This document shows, in pieces, positions 1-9,694 of a stretch of DNA of 64,000 bases. Source of the stretch: Mesorhizobium liriopis (lineage in GTDB: Bacteria; Pseudomonadota; Alphaproteobacteria; Rhizobiales; Rhizobiaceae); contig NZ_JAMXQS010000008.1 in NCBI RefSeq assembly GCF_024053505.1, positions 124,001 to 188,000 of the forward strand, given 5' to 3'. The position numbers and the translations under genes were made by a program. Each line of letters starts with the position of its first letter. Position 1 is the first letter of the stretch. The notes under the pieces are model-generated. The model was not told the DNA's origin and ran no database searches. It was given only the letters and a program-made list of their open reading frames with translations.

Positions 1-838
1 GCGAGACGATCACCACGCGTGCCCGATGCGCGCGCTGGACGATGGTGTCGAAGTTCTCGTGGATTTCCGCGAACACGCCCTCCGAAGGCACGAACATGAA
101 GGCCGTGTCCTGCGTTTCGCCGGGCAAAAGATACTTGGTTGAAATATCGCGGATATGGACTTCGATGTCGCGGCGGAAACTTTGGGCCGCGGCCTTGCGG
201 GTTTCCGGCGTGTCGGCGGCGCGGATGGCGTTCCAGGCTTCGAGCGGGAACTTGGCGTCGACGGCCAAGGAAGGCTGGCCGTTGGGCATGCGGATCAGGC
301 AATCGGGCCTGCTGCCATTCGAAAGCGTCGCCTGAAACTCGAAAGCGCCATGTGGCAGGGCGTCGGCCACGATGGCTTCCATGCGGCCCTGGCCGAAGGC
401 GCCACGTGCCTGCTTGTCGGAGAGCACGTGTTGCAGCTTCACGACCTGCCCGGCAAGGCTCTGGATGTTGGCCTGTGCCGCATCGATCGCCGCCAGCCGC
501 TCGCCGAGCTTGGACAGGTTGAGATGCGTCGCGCGGGTCTGCTCGACCATGGTCTGGCCGATGCGGCCTGTCATCGCGTCGAGGCGCTGGCCGACGGAGC
601 GGTTGAGCTCCGCCTGCCGGGCACCCAGCGCATCGGCGACCGCACCCAGGCGACCACCGAGTTCGGCCTGCGTGCGGGCGAGGGCTTCGAATTGGCGATT
701 GGCGCGCCGGGCGCTGCGCGCGAAGAGGGCGACGAGCGTAAGAGCCGCGAGTCCCAGCCCGGCAAGCAGCAACTGCCCCGAGCTCAGCGTGGTCGCGCCG
801 AGGCGGAAGGCGGGTTCTGCGAGGGCTGAAGCGTCCAT
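1..838 (-). CDS. rmuC: DNA recombination protein RmuC, C-terminal part cut by window edge
   Basis: Read on the minus strand, the protein starts at an ATG at 838 and runs off the left edge with no stop. It opens with a hydrophobic segment at about residues 18 to 40, then a long alanine/glutamine-rich coiled-coil region, and then the RmuC core with the stretches [25 protein letters not shown] and [16 protein letters not shown]. RmuC proteins are membrane-anchored, nuclease-fold-related factors that limit inversions and rearrangements; the biochemical role is poorly known. The family is usually 350 to 500 residues, so roughly the last third is missing here. The plus-strand frames over this stretch are shadows. 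It is divergent from def, with about 90 bases between the two start codons. Confidence 0.9.
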   Translation of the reverse strand, partial: MDASALAEPAFRLGATTLSSGQLLLAGLGLAALTLVALFARSARRANRQFEALARTQAELGGRLGAVADALGARQAELNRSVGQRLDAMTGRIGQTMVEQTRATHLNLSKLGERLAAIDAAQANIQSLAGQVVKLQHVLSDKQARGAFGQGRMEAIVADALPHGAFEFQATLSNGSRPDCLIRMPNGQPSLAVDAKFPLEAWNAIRAADTPETRKAAAQSFRRDIEVHIRDISTKYLLPGETQDTAFMFVPSEGVFAEIHENFDTIVQRAHRARVVIVS

Positions 839-928
839 AGCGGCAAGCTTTGTCCGATTCATCTTAAGGAAGACGGAACAAAGCGGGACCGTGTTGACGA
901 CAGCGAGGCGGCCATCTACCTGAACGCC

Positions 929-1462
929 ATGACGATCAAGCCCCTCGTGATCCTGCCCGACCCGCTTTTGCGCGAGGTCTCCAAGCCCGTCGAACGCTTC
1001 GACGCCGACCTGCGCCGCTTCAACGCGGACATGTTCGAGACCATGTATGACGCGCCGGGCATCGGGTTGGCCGCGATCCAGGTCGGCGAGCCGTTGCGCA
1101 TGCTGGTGATCGACCTCGCCAAGGAAGAGGAGGAGCCGCAGCCGCTGACCGTCATCAACCCGGAGATCGTCCACAACGGCGACGAGCGCTCGGTCTACGA
1201 GGAAGGCTGTCTGTCGATCCCCGACTACTATGCCGAGGTAGAGCGTCCGGCTGTTATCCGCGTGCGCTTCCTCGATATCGAAGGCAAGCAACAGGAGATC
1301 GAGGCCAATGGCCTGCTCGCGACCTGCTTGCAGCACGAGATCGACCATCTGAACGGCGTGCTCTTCATCGATCATATCTCGAAACTCAAGCGCGACATGG
1401 TGGTGCGCCGCTTCAAGAAGCTCGCCAAGGACAGACCGGCGCCCTCGAAGCTCGCAAGCTGA
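929..1462 (+). CDS. def: peptide deformylase
   Basis: This 177-residue metalloenzyme removes the formyl group from the initiator methionine of new proteins in the cytoplasm. All three family motifs are visible: [10 protein letters not shown] near residue 45, EEGCLSIP near 92 with the metal-binding cysteine, and QHEIDHLNG near 135 with the two metal-binding histidines and catalytic glutamate. Length is normal. It is followed 20 bases later by fmt, which encodes the opposite half of the formyl cycle, and then truA, a common alphaproteobacterial order. Serine/isoleucine in the GCLSIP box is an ordinary variant. Confidence 0.97.
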   Translation: MTIKPLVILPDPLLREVSKPVERFDADLRRFNADMFETMYDAPGIGLAAIQVGEPLRMLVIDLAKEEEEPQPLTVINPEIVHNGDERSVYEEGCLSIPDYYAEVERPAVIRVRFLDIEGKQQEIEANGLLATCLQHEIDHLNGVLFIDHISKLKRDMVVRRFKKLAKDRPAPSKLAS

Positions 1463-1482
1463 GTGGGGCAGGGGACGCGTCG

Positions 1483-2400
1483 GTGAAACACCGCTTGGTT
1501 TTCATGGGCACGCCGGATTTCTCCGTGCCCACGCTTCGCGCGCTTCATGATGCAGGCCACGCGATCGTTGCCGTTTACTCCCAGCCGCCGCGCCCGGCAG
1601 GGCGCCGTGGGCTTGAGCTTGTGCCGTCGCCCGTGGCGCGGGAGGCGGAACGGCTCGGAATTCCTGTTCGCACGCCGGTCTCGTTGAAGAGTGCCGAGGA
1701 GCACGAGGCGTTTCGGGCGCTGGATGCGGATGTGGCGGTGGTGGTGGCCTATGGGCTGATCCTGCCGCCTGCGATCCTCGAAGCGCCACGCTTTGGCTGC
1801 CTCAATGGCCATGCCTCGCTTCTGCCGCGCTGGCGCGGTGCCGCCCCCATCCAGCGGGCCATCATGGCCGGCGACCGGGAAACCGGCACGATGGTGATGC
1901 AGATGGAGCGCGGGCTGGACACCGGCCCCGTCGCCCTGACCGCGCGGCTTGCCATCGGCGCGGACGAGACGGCCGGAGAGTTGCATGACCGATTGAGCGA
2001 GGCGACGGCGGAGCTGATCGCGGAAGCGGTCGATGCGCTCGAAAGCCTTAGCTTCACGCCCCAATCGGAAGAGGGTGTTTGCTACGCCCACAAGATCGAC
2101 AAGAGCGAAACGCGCATCGACTGGACGCTGCCCGCGCGTGAAGTCCATGACCGCATCCGTGGGCTGGCACCCTTTCCTGGCGCGTGGACGGAAGCGCAAG
2201 GCGAACGCGTGAAGCTCCTGCGCTCGACGTTTGGTGAGGGACAGGGCGAGCCGGGCACCATTCTGGACGGTGACCTTTTGGTCGCTTGTGGCGAAGGCGC
2301 GGTGCGTCTGGTCGCGGTTCAGCGCGCGGGCGGCAAGCCGGTGGCGGCGCATGAATTCCTGCGCGGGGCACGGCTGGGCGTAGGCGATCGTCTCGACTGA
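1483..2400 (+). CDS. fmt: methionyl-tRNA formyltransferase
   Basis: This 305-residue enzyme transfers a formyl group from 10-formyltetrahydrofolate to Met-tRNAfMet. The start is a GTG at 1483, giving the typical N-terminus [17 protein letters not shown]. The folate-binding and catalytic region is clear: [33 protein letters not shown] (seen as [17 protein letters not shown]) around residues 105 to 130, where N, H and a downstream D form the active site, followed by [11 protein letters not shown]. The C-terminal OB-like tRNA-binding domain begins near residue 205. It ends in a one-base overlap with truA, so the genes are likely cotranscribed and translationally coupled. Confidence 0.96.
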   Translation: MKHRLVFMGTPDFSVPTLRALHDAGHAIVAVYSQPPRPAGRRGLELVPSPVAREAERLGIPVRTPVSLKSAEEHEAFRALDADVAVVVAYGLILPPAILEAPRFGCLNGHASLLPRWRGAAPIQRAIMAGDRETGTMVMQMERGLDTGPVALTARLAIGADETAGELHDRLSEATAELIAEAVDALESLSFTPQSEEGVCYAHKIDKSETRIDWTLPAREVHDRIRGLAPFPGAWTEAQGERVKLLRSTFGEGQGEPGTILDGDLLVACGEGAVRLVAVQRAGGKPVAAHEFLRGARLGVGDRLD

Positions 2401-3143
2401 TGGCGCGCTTCCGCATCCTGATCGAATATGACGGCAGGCCCTATGCCGGCTGGCAGCGGCAGGCCGGGCACCACACGGTGCAGGCGGCGATCGAAAATGC
2501 CGTGCTGGGTTTCTCGGGCGAAGCGATCACCTTGAAAGGCGCGGGGCGGACCGATGCGGGCGTTCATGCGACCGGGCAGGTGGCGCATTTCGACCTCTCC
2601 AAGGATTGGAGCGAGCGGGCCGTGCGCGATGCGCTGAATGCCCATCTGCGCTTGAACAGCGAGGCCGTTGCGGTGCTTTCCGCGCAGAGCGTCGGCGAGG
2701 ATTTCGACGCGCGCTTCTCGGCCACCGCCCGGCACTATCGCTATATCATCCTGAACCGTCGCGCGCCGGCCGCGCTCGCTCAGGGCCGTGTCTGGTGGGT
2801 GCCCAAGGCGCTCGACTGGGAGGCGATGGCGGAAGCGGCGCTCACGCTTCTCGGGCGGTACGATTTCACCACCTTCCGCTCGGCGCAGTGTCAGGCATCG
2901 AGCCCTGTGCGCACGCTCGACCGGTTCGATGTTTCGCGGTTCGGGGAGCGCATCGAAATCACAGCATCCGCGCGCTCGTTCCTGCACAATCAGGTGCGCT
3001 CGATGGTGGGGAGCCTCAAGCGTGTGGGCGAGGGCGGCTGGGAGCCGCAAGACCTTCGCGCCGCGCTCGATGCGGCCGACCGTGCCCGCTGCGCCGGGCT
3101 CGCGCCACCGGAAGGGCTATATCTCGAACAGGTCGATTATTAG
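2400..3143 (+). CDS. truA: tRNA pseudouridine(38-40) synthase TruA
   Basis: This 247-residue enzyme isomerises uridines 38 to 40 in the anticodon stem-loop of many tRNAs. The catalytic aspartate lies in [18 protein letters not shown] near residues 49 to 66, the diagnostic TruA motif. Further family stretches are RYRYIILNR-like sequence (HYRYIILNR) near 112 and [11 protein letters not shown] near 195. The ATG at 2400 shares its A with the last base of the fmt stop codon. The gene ends four bases inside the convergent dapE 3' end, so there is no room for a separate terminator between them. Confidence 0.96.
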   Translation: MARFRILIEYDGRPYAGWQRQAGHHTVQAAIENAVLGFSGEAITLKGAGRTDAGVHATGQVAHFDLSKDWSERAVRDALNAHLRLNSEAVAVLSAQSVGEDFDARFSATARHYRYIILNRRAPAALAQGRVWWVPKALDWEAMAEAALTLLGRYDFTTFRSAQCQASSPVRTLDRFDVSRFGERIEITASARSFLHNQVRSMVGSLKRVGEGGWEPQDLRAALDAADRARCAGLAPPEGLYLEQVDY

Positions 3144-4327
3144 GCGAACCAGTCTTCGAGAAAGTGCTGGTAGACCTTTGTGAGTGTTTCCAGATCGTCC
3201 AGCGGCACCCGTTCATCGACCATATGCATGGTCTTGCCGACCAGCCCGAACTCGACCACGGGGCAGTAGTTCTTGATGAAGCGCGCATCCGACGTGCCGC
3301 CGGTGGTCGACAGCTGCGGCTCGCGGCCCGTCACCGCCTGGATCGACTTGTTGAGAAGCCCGACCAGCCGCTCGTCGCGCGTGAGAAATACCTCGCTCGG
3401 CCAGTCGCGCCATTCGAGCGAGAAAGAAATCGGCTTCGTCTTGCCCGGACGGTAGCGGGTGTCGGACGCGGCATGCTCAAGGCGTCGGCATACTTCATCC
3501 TGAAGGCTCTCCGCGCTCCAGTGGTCGTTGAACCGAATGTTGAAGTCGAGCGTCGCGCGAGCGGGGATCACATTGGTGGCGCGGTTGCCGACATCGATCG
3601 AGGTCGGTTCGAGATTGGTCGCGGGGAAGCTTTCGGTGCCCGTGTCGAAGGGCTCGGCCAGAAGCGCGTCGAGCATGCTGGTCAGGGCGCGTATCGGGTT
3701 ATCGGCAAGGTGCGGATAGGCGGCGTGGCCCTGCACGCCTTCCACCGTCAGTCGGCCCGAAAGCGAGCCGCGGCGGCCGATCTTCGCCATGTCGCCCAGC
3801 ACGTCCACATTGGTCGGCTCGCCCACAAGGGCTGCGTCCCACGTCTCGCCGCGTTCGGCTGCCCATTCGAGCAGCTTCACCGTGCCGTTGATTGCCGGGC
3901 CCTCCTCGTCGCCGGTGACGAGAAACGAGACAGAGCCCTTGAGCGCCGAACCCTTTTCCAGATGCCGCGCGACTGCAGCCACGAAGCAGGCGATGCCGCC
4001 TTTCATGTCGACGGCGCCTCGGCCCCACATCTCGCCATTGGCGATGGCCGCCGAGAAGGGCGGGTGCGTCCATGCCGCCTCGTCGCCTGGCGGGACCACA
4101 TCCGTGTGGCCGGCGAACATCAAATGCGGCCCATTGCCGGACAAGCGGGCGTAGAGGTTTTCGATGTCGGGCGTGCCGCTGTCCGCGAAGACCGGGCGCT
4201 CGACCGTGAAGCCCATGGGTTTGAGCAGCGCTTCGAGCGCACCCAGCGCGCCGCCCTCGGCGGGCGTCACGGAGGGGCAGCGGAGAAGAGCGGAAAGGTT
4301 CCGGGCGGGGTCTGTGGGCAAAGGCAT
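3140..4327 (-). CDS. dapE: succinyl-diaminopimelate desuccinylase
   Basis: This 395-residue, two-metal M20-family hydrolase converts N-succinyl-LL-2,6-diaminopimelate to LL-diaminopimelate, supplying lysine and peptidoglycan cross-links. Visible signatures are [16 protein letters not shown] at the N-terminus, the metal site [13 protein letters not shown] near residue 70, [11 protein letters not shown] near 102, and [12 protein letters not shown] near 137 with the general-base Glu pair. The dimerisation domain follows and the last metal-binding histidine lies in [15 protein letters not shown] near 365. It is convergent with truA. Its pathway partner dapD lies 3 kb away on the same strand. Confidence 0.96.
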   Translation of the reverse strand: MPLPTDPARNLSALLRCPSVTPAEGGALGALEALLKPMGFTVERPVFADSGTPDIENLYARLSGNGPHLMFAGHTDVVPPGDEAAWTHPPFSAAIANGEMWGRGAVDMKGGIACFVAAVARHLEKGSALKGSVSFLVTGDEEGPAINGTVKLLEWAAERGETWDAALVGEPTNVDVLGDMAKIGRRGSLSGRLTVEGVQGHAAYPHLADNPIRALTSMLDALLAEPFDTGTESFPATNLEPTSIDVGNRATNVIPARATLDFNIRFNDHWSAESLQDEVCRRLEHAASDTRYRPGKTKPISFSLEWRDWPSEVFLTRDERLVGLLNKSIQAVTGREPQLSTTGGTSDARFIKNYCPVVEFGLVGKTMHMVDERVPLDDLETLTKVYQHFLEDWFA

Positions 4328-4363
4328 GATGCCTGCTCTTATAACCCCGCCATCACCCTGTCA

Positions 4364-5725
4364 TCAGTTGGCGAGGCTGGCCTGCGCGGTGCTGGCGGCA
4401 GGCGCCACGCGCCAGACGGTGTTGCCCACATCGTCGGCCACGAGCAGCGCGCCCTTGCCATCCACCGTCACGCCGACCGGGCGGCCCATCGCTTCTTCCT
4501 TGTCGTTGATGAAGCCGGTCAAAATGTCCTGCGGCTCGCCCGAAGGCTTGCCGCCGGTGAAGGGCACGAAGATGACCTTGTAGCCGGAGAAAGGGCGGCG
4601 GTTCCACGAGCCGTGCTGTCCGATAAAGGCGCCGTTCTTGAACTGCGGTATGGCATCCGCCGTGTAGAAGGTGAGGCCGAGCGAGGCGGTGTGTGGCCCC
4701 AAACCGTAGTCCGGCTTGATGGCCTTTGCGACCAGATCGGGTTTCTGCGGCTGGATGCGCTCATCGACGTTCTGACCCCAATAGGAATAGGGCCAGCCAT
4801 AGAAGCCGCCATCCTGCACCGAAGTCATGTAGTCGGGCACGAGGTCCGAGCCGATCTCGTCGCGCTCGTTGACGACCACCCAGAGGCGGCCATCCTCGGG
4901 GTTCCATGACGGCCCGTTCGGGTTGCGCAGGCCCGAGGCGAAAAGGCGGCTCTGCTTGGACGCGACATCCACTTCCAGCACGGCCGCGCGGTTCTCTTCT
5001 TCTTCCATGCCGTTCTCGCCGACATTGGAATTCGAGCCCACCGTCACATAAAGCTTCGTGCCGTCGGGGCTCGCCACGAGATCCTTGGTCCAGTGATGAT
5101 TGCGGCCCGCCGGCAGGTCCACGATCTTCTCAGGTGCTGCCGTGATGCGCGTGTCGCCCTCATTGTAGGGAAAGGCCACGATCGCGTCGGCATTGGCGAC
5201 GTAGATCCTGTTGTTGGCATAAGCGATGCCGAACGGCGACATCAGGCCCTCGATGAAGGGCTGCCTGAGTTCGGCGACGCCATCGCCATCGGCGTCGCGC
5301 AACAGCGTGATGCGGTTGGCGGAGGGCACTTCGGCGCCGGCACGGCTCATGAAGAAGCTCATCGCCCAGCCACGGATCGAGAAGCCTTCATCGGGTGCCG
5401 GCGGGCGGTTGCTTTCGGCCACCAGCACGTCGCCATTGGGGAGCGTCCGCACCGTGCGGGGATGGTCGAGACCTTCGGCGAAGCGGACGACCTGCAGCCC
5501 TTGCGCGGCCGTCGGATGTGCGCCTGGGCCCCAAGTGTTCACGGGTGCAACCTTCACTGTCGGGAAAAGCTGCTTTTGCGGCGCGGGCAAGACCGGGTCG
5601 GGGCCATAGCCTTGCGCCACCTCGTGGCCGGCGCGCTCGCCCCAGACCACATACCAAACACCACCCGCGAGGATCGCGAGCACCACGAGAACGCCGATGA
5701 GCTTTTTCACGGCACGAAACTCCAA
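4364..5725 (-). CDS. membrane-anchored or exported sorbosone dehydrogenase-like beta-propeller protein
   Basis: This is a 453-residue protein with an N-terminal hydrophobic segment (KKLIGVLVVLAILAGGVWYV, about residues 7 to 26), so the propeller probably faces the periplasm. The mature part matches the L-sorbosone/glucose dehydrogenase propeller family: FAEGLDHPRTVRTLPNGDVLVAESN near residue 83, RDADGDGVAE near 143, AGRNHHWTKDLVASPDGTKLYVTVGSNSNVGENG near 205 to 240, and QHGSWNRRPFSGYKVIFVPF near 375. Family members are quinone-dependent sugar or aldose dehydrogenases; the true substrate cannot be read from sequence. It sits between dapE and a membrane-protein cluster, apparently as its own transcription unit. 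Confidence 0.8.
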   Translation of the reverse strand: MEFRAVKKLIGVLVVLAILAGGVWYVVWGERAGHEVAQGYGPDPVLPAPQKQLFPTVKVAPVNTWGPGAHPTAAQGLQVVRFAEGLDHPRTVRTLPNGDVLVAESNRPPAPDEGFSIRGWAMSFFMSRAGAEVPSANRITLLRDADGDGVAELRQPFIEGLMSPFGIAYANNRIYVANADAIVAFPYNEGDTRITAAPEKIVDLPAGRNHHWTKDLVASPDGTKLYVTVGSNSNVGENGMEEEENRAAVLEVDVASKQSRLFASGLRNPNGPSWNPEDGRLWVVVNERDEIGSDLVPDYMTSVQDGGFYGWPYSYWGQNVDERIQPQKPDLVAKAIKPDYGLGPHTASLGLTFYTADAIPQFKNGAFIGQHGSWNRRPFSGYKVIFVPFTGGKPSGEPQDILTGFINDKEEAMGRPVGVTVDGKGALLVADDVGNTVWRVAPAASTAQASLAN

Positions 5726-5825
5726 GGGAACTTCATGCCATATGGCGCGCGAAAAGGGTTCGGCCAGTCGCGCCGCTTGGCACGCTCATCAAGGGTAACC
5801 GCGTCGGTGAGCGCGCCCGTCGATC

Positions 5826-6569
5826 TTACCCGCGGCGCTTTACCCGCTCGTCGATCAAGGTGATCTTCTGCCAGATCTTGCGCGACAGGTTGGAGCCGAG
5901 CGTCTCGATGTCGTTGACGGCATCCACCACCACCGCATCGTTGACCGACTGCGCGAAAAGGGCGGCGAGCTTGCCGGTGATGGAGAGCATTTCCGAACAA
6001 TAGTCGAGATAGCGCGACAGGTCGGCGGGGTCGGTAATGCGTGCGGGCGAGTGAGCGGTCGGCTTGAAATCGGGCGAGAGCACGGCCGGATCCTTGGTCA
6101 ACTGGTGCATGTCCACGACATGGATCAGCGAGCGAAGCCCATGCAGCGCCTTGAACACCCGCTTGCGCTTGATGCGCTCCTCCATGGTGATGAGCGTGAG
6201 AAAGCCGAGCCCGCCCAGGATCAGCGTGTTCAGCGTCGCCTCGATGCCCTGCACGAAATCGAAGGCCTCGTCGGTCTGGAACCGGTCGAGGGAGAAGACC
6301 GTGCCGATAAAGAGAAAGACGGCAGCACCCAGCAGGATCGACAGGCCGATCAGCACCCGCACGGGCCAGATCGGCGCGCGCAAGGCCTCTGCCGCGCGCG
6401 ACAGGTCTGAGGCGAGGATCACGAAGTCCTTCGCCACGCGCGAAAGGCCGGAATGGGGGAAGCGCTCGCCGATGCGCAGGGACAGCCGCTCCGCCGTCCC
6501 GATGATCTGCTGGGGATCGAGCGTGCGGAAGGAAGGCGCGTCAGCTCTTGTCGTTGGTGCGCTGGCCAT
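5826..6569 (-). CDS. uncharacterised two-helix membrane protein
   Basis: I do not recognise a named family. The protein from the ATG at 6569 is 247 residues. Two hydrophobic segments are visible, around residues 64 to 88 (PVRVLIGLSILLGAAVFLFI) and 108 to 125 (LNTLILGGLGFLTLI), flanked by charged helical regions, with a C-terminal cytosolic-looking domain rich in L, D and S. A longer frame upstream exists but only re-reads the DUF805 gene out of phase, so I chose the later start, which overlaps the upstream gene by 29 bases. The conserved-looking stretch HGLRSLIHVVDMHQLTKDP suggests a structured cytoplasmic domain. The three minus-strand genes 5826 to 7294 probably form an operon. Confidence 0.7.
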   Translation of the reverse strand: MASAPTTRADAPSFRTLDPQQIIGTAERLSLRIGERFPHSGLSRVAKDFVILASDLSRAAEALRAPIWPVRVLIGLSILLGAAVFLFIGTVFSLDRFQTDEAFDFVQGIEATLNTLILGGLGFLTLITMEERIKRKRVFKALHGLRSLIHVVDMHQLTKDPAVLSPDFKPTAHSPARITDPADLSRYLDYCSEMLSITGKLAALFAQSVNDAVVVDAVNDIETLGSNLSRKIWQKITLIDERVKRRG

Positions 6570-6930
6570 AGGTGTTGGGGCCGGGCGAGCCGGGCAGGAT
6601 GCAGAGCACCACGAAGGCGATGATCGAGACGATGGGCACGAAAAGCGAAACGGCCGCGATGCCCGGCTTGTCGATGTCGTGCAGCCGCTTGATGCCGAGC
6701 ACCACATTCGACCAGATGGTGACCACGAAGACGAGCCCGAACGCGCCCGCCCAGAACTCGCCTTCCGGGCTCGTCTGCGGCACGAGCGTCAACCGGTAGA
6801 GTGGATAGGCCTGGATCACGGCGAAGAACAGCCCGCCCAACAGAAAGGCCTGCCGGTTCACGCGGCCCTTCGGGCTGAAGAAGAACCAGACATAATCGAT
6901 AGGTCTTTGCGGGGAGTTGCGGTCAGCCAA
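6541..6930 (-). CDS. DUF805 family inner-membrane protein
   Basis: This 129-residue protein has the DUF805 pattern: an aromatic FSPKGRVNRQAFLLGGLFF start, three to four hydrophobic helices and the motif GIKRLHDIDKPG near residue 83, which matches the family signature of R(x)HD(x)(D/N)KSG. Its function is unknown in all organisms I know of. Its first eight bases overlap the end of the next DUF805 gene upstream, and its end overlaps the gene at 5826 to 6569. The paired arrangement suggests duplication or a two-subunit membrane complex. Confidence 0.85.
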   Translation of the reverse strand: MADRNSPQRPIDYVWFFFSPKGRVNRQAFLLGGLFFAVIQAYPLYRLTLVPQTSPEGEFWAGAFGLVFVVTIWSNVVLGIKRLHDIDKPGIAAVSLFVPIVSIIAFVVLCILPGSPGPNTYGQRTNDKS

Positions 6931-7294
6931 GCGGATCGGGTCCGTATTGGTTCGCGCCGCGTGTGCCTTCCAGCATGCCGAGTTCCACGAAGATCCAGAG
7001 GGGGCCGATCACCGGCACGAGCAGAAGCACGCTCCACCAGCCCGACTTGTCGCGGTCATGCCACCGCTTGGCGAGAACCGCAAGCACGGGCCAGAGGGAC
7101 AAAAAGCCCAAGAGCATCACCAGCGCGCAATGTCCGAGCTCGAGCCGCGGCTGGAAATCGCACAGAACCGCCGCCACGCCGAGCGCCAGCCAGGCGAGAC
7201 CGATCAGGACCAGCCCTGTCCAGAAAGGCAGGCGCGCGACCCGGCCGCGAAAGCCGGTGAAGAGATAGGTCCAGTTCAAGGCTTCCCTCCTCAA
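6923..7294 (-). CDS. DUF805 family inner-membrane protein, second copy
   Basis: This is a 123-residue DUF805 protein with the family signature AKRWHDRDKSGWWS near residue 78 and a typical opening WTYLFTGFRGRVARLPFW. Four hydrophobic stretches are visible. It ends with GANQYGPDPLG, the short polar tail common in the family. It is the promoter-proximal member of a three-gene membrane cluster and overlaps the next gene by eight bases. The exact start could be the ATG at 7294 or a codon a few residues later. Confidence 0.85.
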   Translation of the reverse strand: MRREALNWTYLFTGFRGRVARLPFWTGLVLIGLAWLALGVAAVLCDFQPRLELGHCALVMLLGFLSLWPVLAVLAKRWHDRDKSGWWSVLLLVPVIGPLWIFVELGMLEGTRGANQYGPDPLG

Positions 7295-7349
7295 ACGGAA
7301 AGGGGAAGCTTACCCATCATATGTTAAGAATTGCCGGTGCCCGGATCGG

Positions 7350-8204
7350 TCAGTCGCGCAGGAGCTCGTTGATCGAGGTCTTGGAACGGGTCTGTGCGTC
7401 CACCCGCTTGACGATCACCGCGCAGTAGAGGTTCGGGCCCGGCTCGCCGTTCGGGAACGGCATGCCCGGCATGGTGCCGGCGACGACGACCGAGCCCGCC
7501 GGCACTTCGCCATAGGTGATTGCGCCGGTCGCGCGGTCCACGATCTTGGTCGACTTGCCGATGAAGACGCCCATGCCGAGCACGGCACCCTCGCGCACGA
7601 TGCAGCCTTCGACCACTTCCGAGCGCGCGCCGATGAAGCAATTGTCCTCGATGATGGTGGGGCCGGCCTGCAAGGGCTCGAGCACCCCGCCGATGCCGAC
7701 GCCGCCGGACAGATGCACGTTCGCGCCGATCTGCGCGCAGGAGCCGACGGTGGCCCAGGTATCGACCATCGTGCCTTCGCCCACGTAAGCGCCGAGATTG
7801 ACGAACGAAGGCATCAGGATCGCGTTCTTGGCGACAAAGGCCGAGCGGCGCACGATGGCGCCCGGCACGGCGCGAAAGCCGGCGCGTTCGAAATCGAGCC
7901 CGCCCCAGCCGGCGAATTTGGAGGGCACCTTATCCCACCACGACGCATCGCCCGGCGCGCCGGAGACGGTTTCCATCGGGTTCAGGCGGAAGGACAGCAG
8001 GACCGCCTTCTTGAGCCACTGGTTGACGTGCCAATCACCGCTCTCGCGGCGCTCGGCCACGCGCATCTCGCCACGGTCGAGCGCGTTGAGCGCCGTTTCC
8101 ACCGCATCGCGTGCTTCGCCGCGTGTCGAAGAAGAAATCGCCTCGCGGTTCTCCCAAGCCGCCTCGATGGCGGTTTCCAAGGCTTGGGCGTCTGGCTTCG
8201 ACAT
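7350..8204 (-). CDS. dapD: 2,3,4,5-tetrahydropyridine-2,6-dicarboxylate N-succinyltransferase
   Basis: This 284-residue left-handed beta-helix enzyme succinylates tetrahydrodipicolinate in the lysine/meso-diaminopimelate pathway. The hexapeptide-repeat region runs from about residue 105 to 235, with [40 protein letters not shown] and [18 protein letters not shown] clearly visible. The N-terminal helical domain ends in [15 protein letters not shown], typical of DapD. Length matches the family. It shares strand and pathway with dapE but is separated from it by membrane genes. Confidence 0.97.
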   Translation of the reverse strand: MSKPDAQALETAIEAAWENREAISSSTRGEARDAVETALNALDRGEMRVAERRESGDWHVNQWLKKAVLLSFRLNPMETVSGAPGDASWWDKVPSKFAGWGGLDFERAGFRAVPGAIVRRSAFVAKNAILMPSFVNLGAYVGEGTMVDTWATVGSCAQIGANVHLSGGVGIGGVLEPLQAGPTIIEDNCFIGARSEVVEGCIVREGAVLGMGVFIGKSTKIVDRATGAITYGEVPAGSVVVAGTMPGMPFPNGEPGPNLYCAVIVKRVDAQTRSKTSINELLRD

Positions 8205-8321
8205 CGGCGGGAACTCCGTGTTAGGGCGGGCGTATCAAGGCTCGCGCAAGGACAGGCGGGCCGTATCGCAAGGACGCCGCTGAAAAGCAACGGCGGCGGA
8301 AGAGTGAAGGGTTGAGCCCGC

Positions 8322-9167
8322 GTGACCGCATATGATCGCCAAGACGAGAACTGGAATCCGCTGTCGCGCTCCGACGAGGACCTGAAGCGCGCCGAAAGCG
8401 TGCCGGACACACCGCAAACGCGTGCGCCGACCTATCGTCTCGCCTGGAGCGACCCGGATTTCATGACGCGCCGCGAACTGCGTGCGGTGCGCCTGCAGCT
8501 CGAACTTCTGAAGCCCGAAATGGCGCTCGCCGAGCGCGGCATCCGCTCGACGGTGGTGATGTTCGGCGGCGCGCGCATCCCCGAGCCGGGCGGCGAAGCA
8601 TGGGCCGCCAAGAACGAAACGCAGAAAACGAACCTGCTCGCCAACGCCAAATATTACGAGGAAGCGCGCAAATTCGCCCGACTGTGCTCGGCCGAAGCCT
8701 CGCGTTACCTTTTCCGCGAATATGTGGTGGTGACGGGCGGCGGGCCCGGCGTGATGGAAGCGGGCAATCGCGGTGCCGCAGATGTCGGCGCGCCATCCAT
8801 CGGGCTCAACATCGTGTTGCCGCACGAGCAGGCGCCGAACCTTTATGTGACGCCCGACCTTTGTTTCAACTTCCACTATTTCGCGATCCGCAAGATGCAT
8901 TTCGTGATGCGGGCGAAAGCTCTGGTGGTGTTCCCTGGCGGCTTCGGCACCATGGATGAATTGTTCGAGTCGCTGACCTTGATCCAGACCGGCCGCATGG
9001 AGCGAGTGCCGGTGATCCTGTTCGGGCGTGAATTCTGGGAACGGGCCTTCGATCTCGACTATCTGGCGGAGCAGGGCACGATCTCGCCAGGCGATATCGA
9101 CATTCTCGATTTCGTGGAAACGGCCGATGAGGCTTGGGAGATCATCAAGCGCTTCTACGAGCTTTAG
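8322..9167 (+). CDS. LOG-family (TIGR00730-like) Rossmann-fold protein
   Basis: This 281-residue protein, starting at GTG 8322, carries the lysine-decarboxylase-like/LOG signatures: VVTGGGPGVMEAGNRGA near residue 143 and VVFPGGFGTMDELFE near 205. Family members hydrolyse cytokinin riboside 5'-monophosphates or other nucleoside monophosphates to base plus ribose phosphate. An N-terminal extension of about 70 polar residues precedes the core, which is usual for the longer alphaproteobacterial group. It stands alone between divergent dapD and the copper-related genes. Confidence 0.85.
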   Translation: MTAYDRQDENWNPLSRSDEDLKRAESVPDTPQTRAPTYRLAWSDPDFMTRRELRAVRLQLELLKPEMALAERGIRSTVVMFGGARIPEPGGEAWAAKNETQKTNLLANAKYYEEARKFARLCSAEASRYLFREYVVVTGGGPGVMEAGNRGAADVGAPSIGLNIVLPHEQAPNLYVTPDLCFNFHYFAIRKMHFVMRAKALVVFPGGFGTMDELFESLTLIQTGRMERVPVILFGREFWERAFDLDYLAEQGTISPGDIDILDFVETADEAWEIIKRFYEL

Positions 9168-9234
9168 TGCGTCTGTAAATCTGTCGCGGGGCAGGGATAG
9201 TGGCGGCGGACCGGATGATCGGCTACACGGGGGC

Positions 9235-9624
9235 GTGATCACAACGAGCCGCCATACGAAAAGCTGGTTCGCGTCCCTGCGACGCGACGGCGGGCTTTTC
9301 GTTGCGCTCGCCACGCTCCTTCTGGTCCTATCGGGTTTCCAGCCAACATCCGTCGCAAACGCGTCCGGTCTCGTCATCTGCACGAGCGATGGCGCAACGC
9401 ACGGTCCGCTCCAGCCGCTCGATCACAAGGACTGCGCGCATTGCCTTGCCGGTAGCGCTTGCGGCGGCTTCAGCATCACCGGCAAGCTGCTGCCTTCGGG
9501 CGGTCTAGAGCTCGCATCGCGCGGTTTTTCGACGCCAATCAAGCCTGTTGCACGGTCGGTCGCTTCCGAGCCCACTCTGCCAGGCGGGTCGCCCGGCATC
9601 CGGGCACCACCTTTTTCGGCCTGA
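9235..9624 (+). CDS. small exported cysteine-containing protein, DUF2946-like
   Basis: I take the GTG at 9235 as start, giving 129 residues; the longer frame upstream only overlaps the preceding gene. A hydrophobic segment (GGLFVALATLLLVLSGF, about residues 16 to 32) is followed by a short mature part with LVICTSDG and HKDCAHCLAGSACGG. The Cys/His cluster DCAHC and the position directly before a copper-chaperone gene match DUF2946-type small proteins seen in copper-handling operons. Metal binding is therefore likely but inferred. It ends 70 bases before the YcnI-PCuAC gene. Confidence 0.6.
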   Translation: MITTSRHTKSWFASLRRDGGLFVALATLLLVLSGFQPTSVANASGLVICTSDGATHGPLQPLDHKDCAHCLAGSACGGFSITGKLLPSGGLELASRGFSTPIKPVARSVASEPTLPGGSPGIRAPPFSA

Positions 9625-9694
9625 AGACACTTTGCGCCCGCTTCGCCTCGCGATGCGGGACGTTTCGTTCTGTTTTCCGAAAAGGTCCTATCTC

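Noticed and set aside
5826-6707. Longer version of the uncharacterised membrane protein starting at 6707
   Set aside because: The first 46 codons are an out-of-frame reading of the DUF805 gene; the ATG at 6569 is the sensible start.
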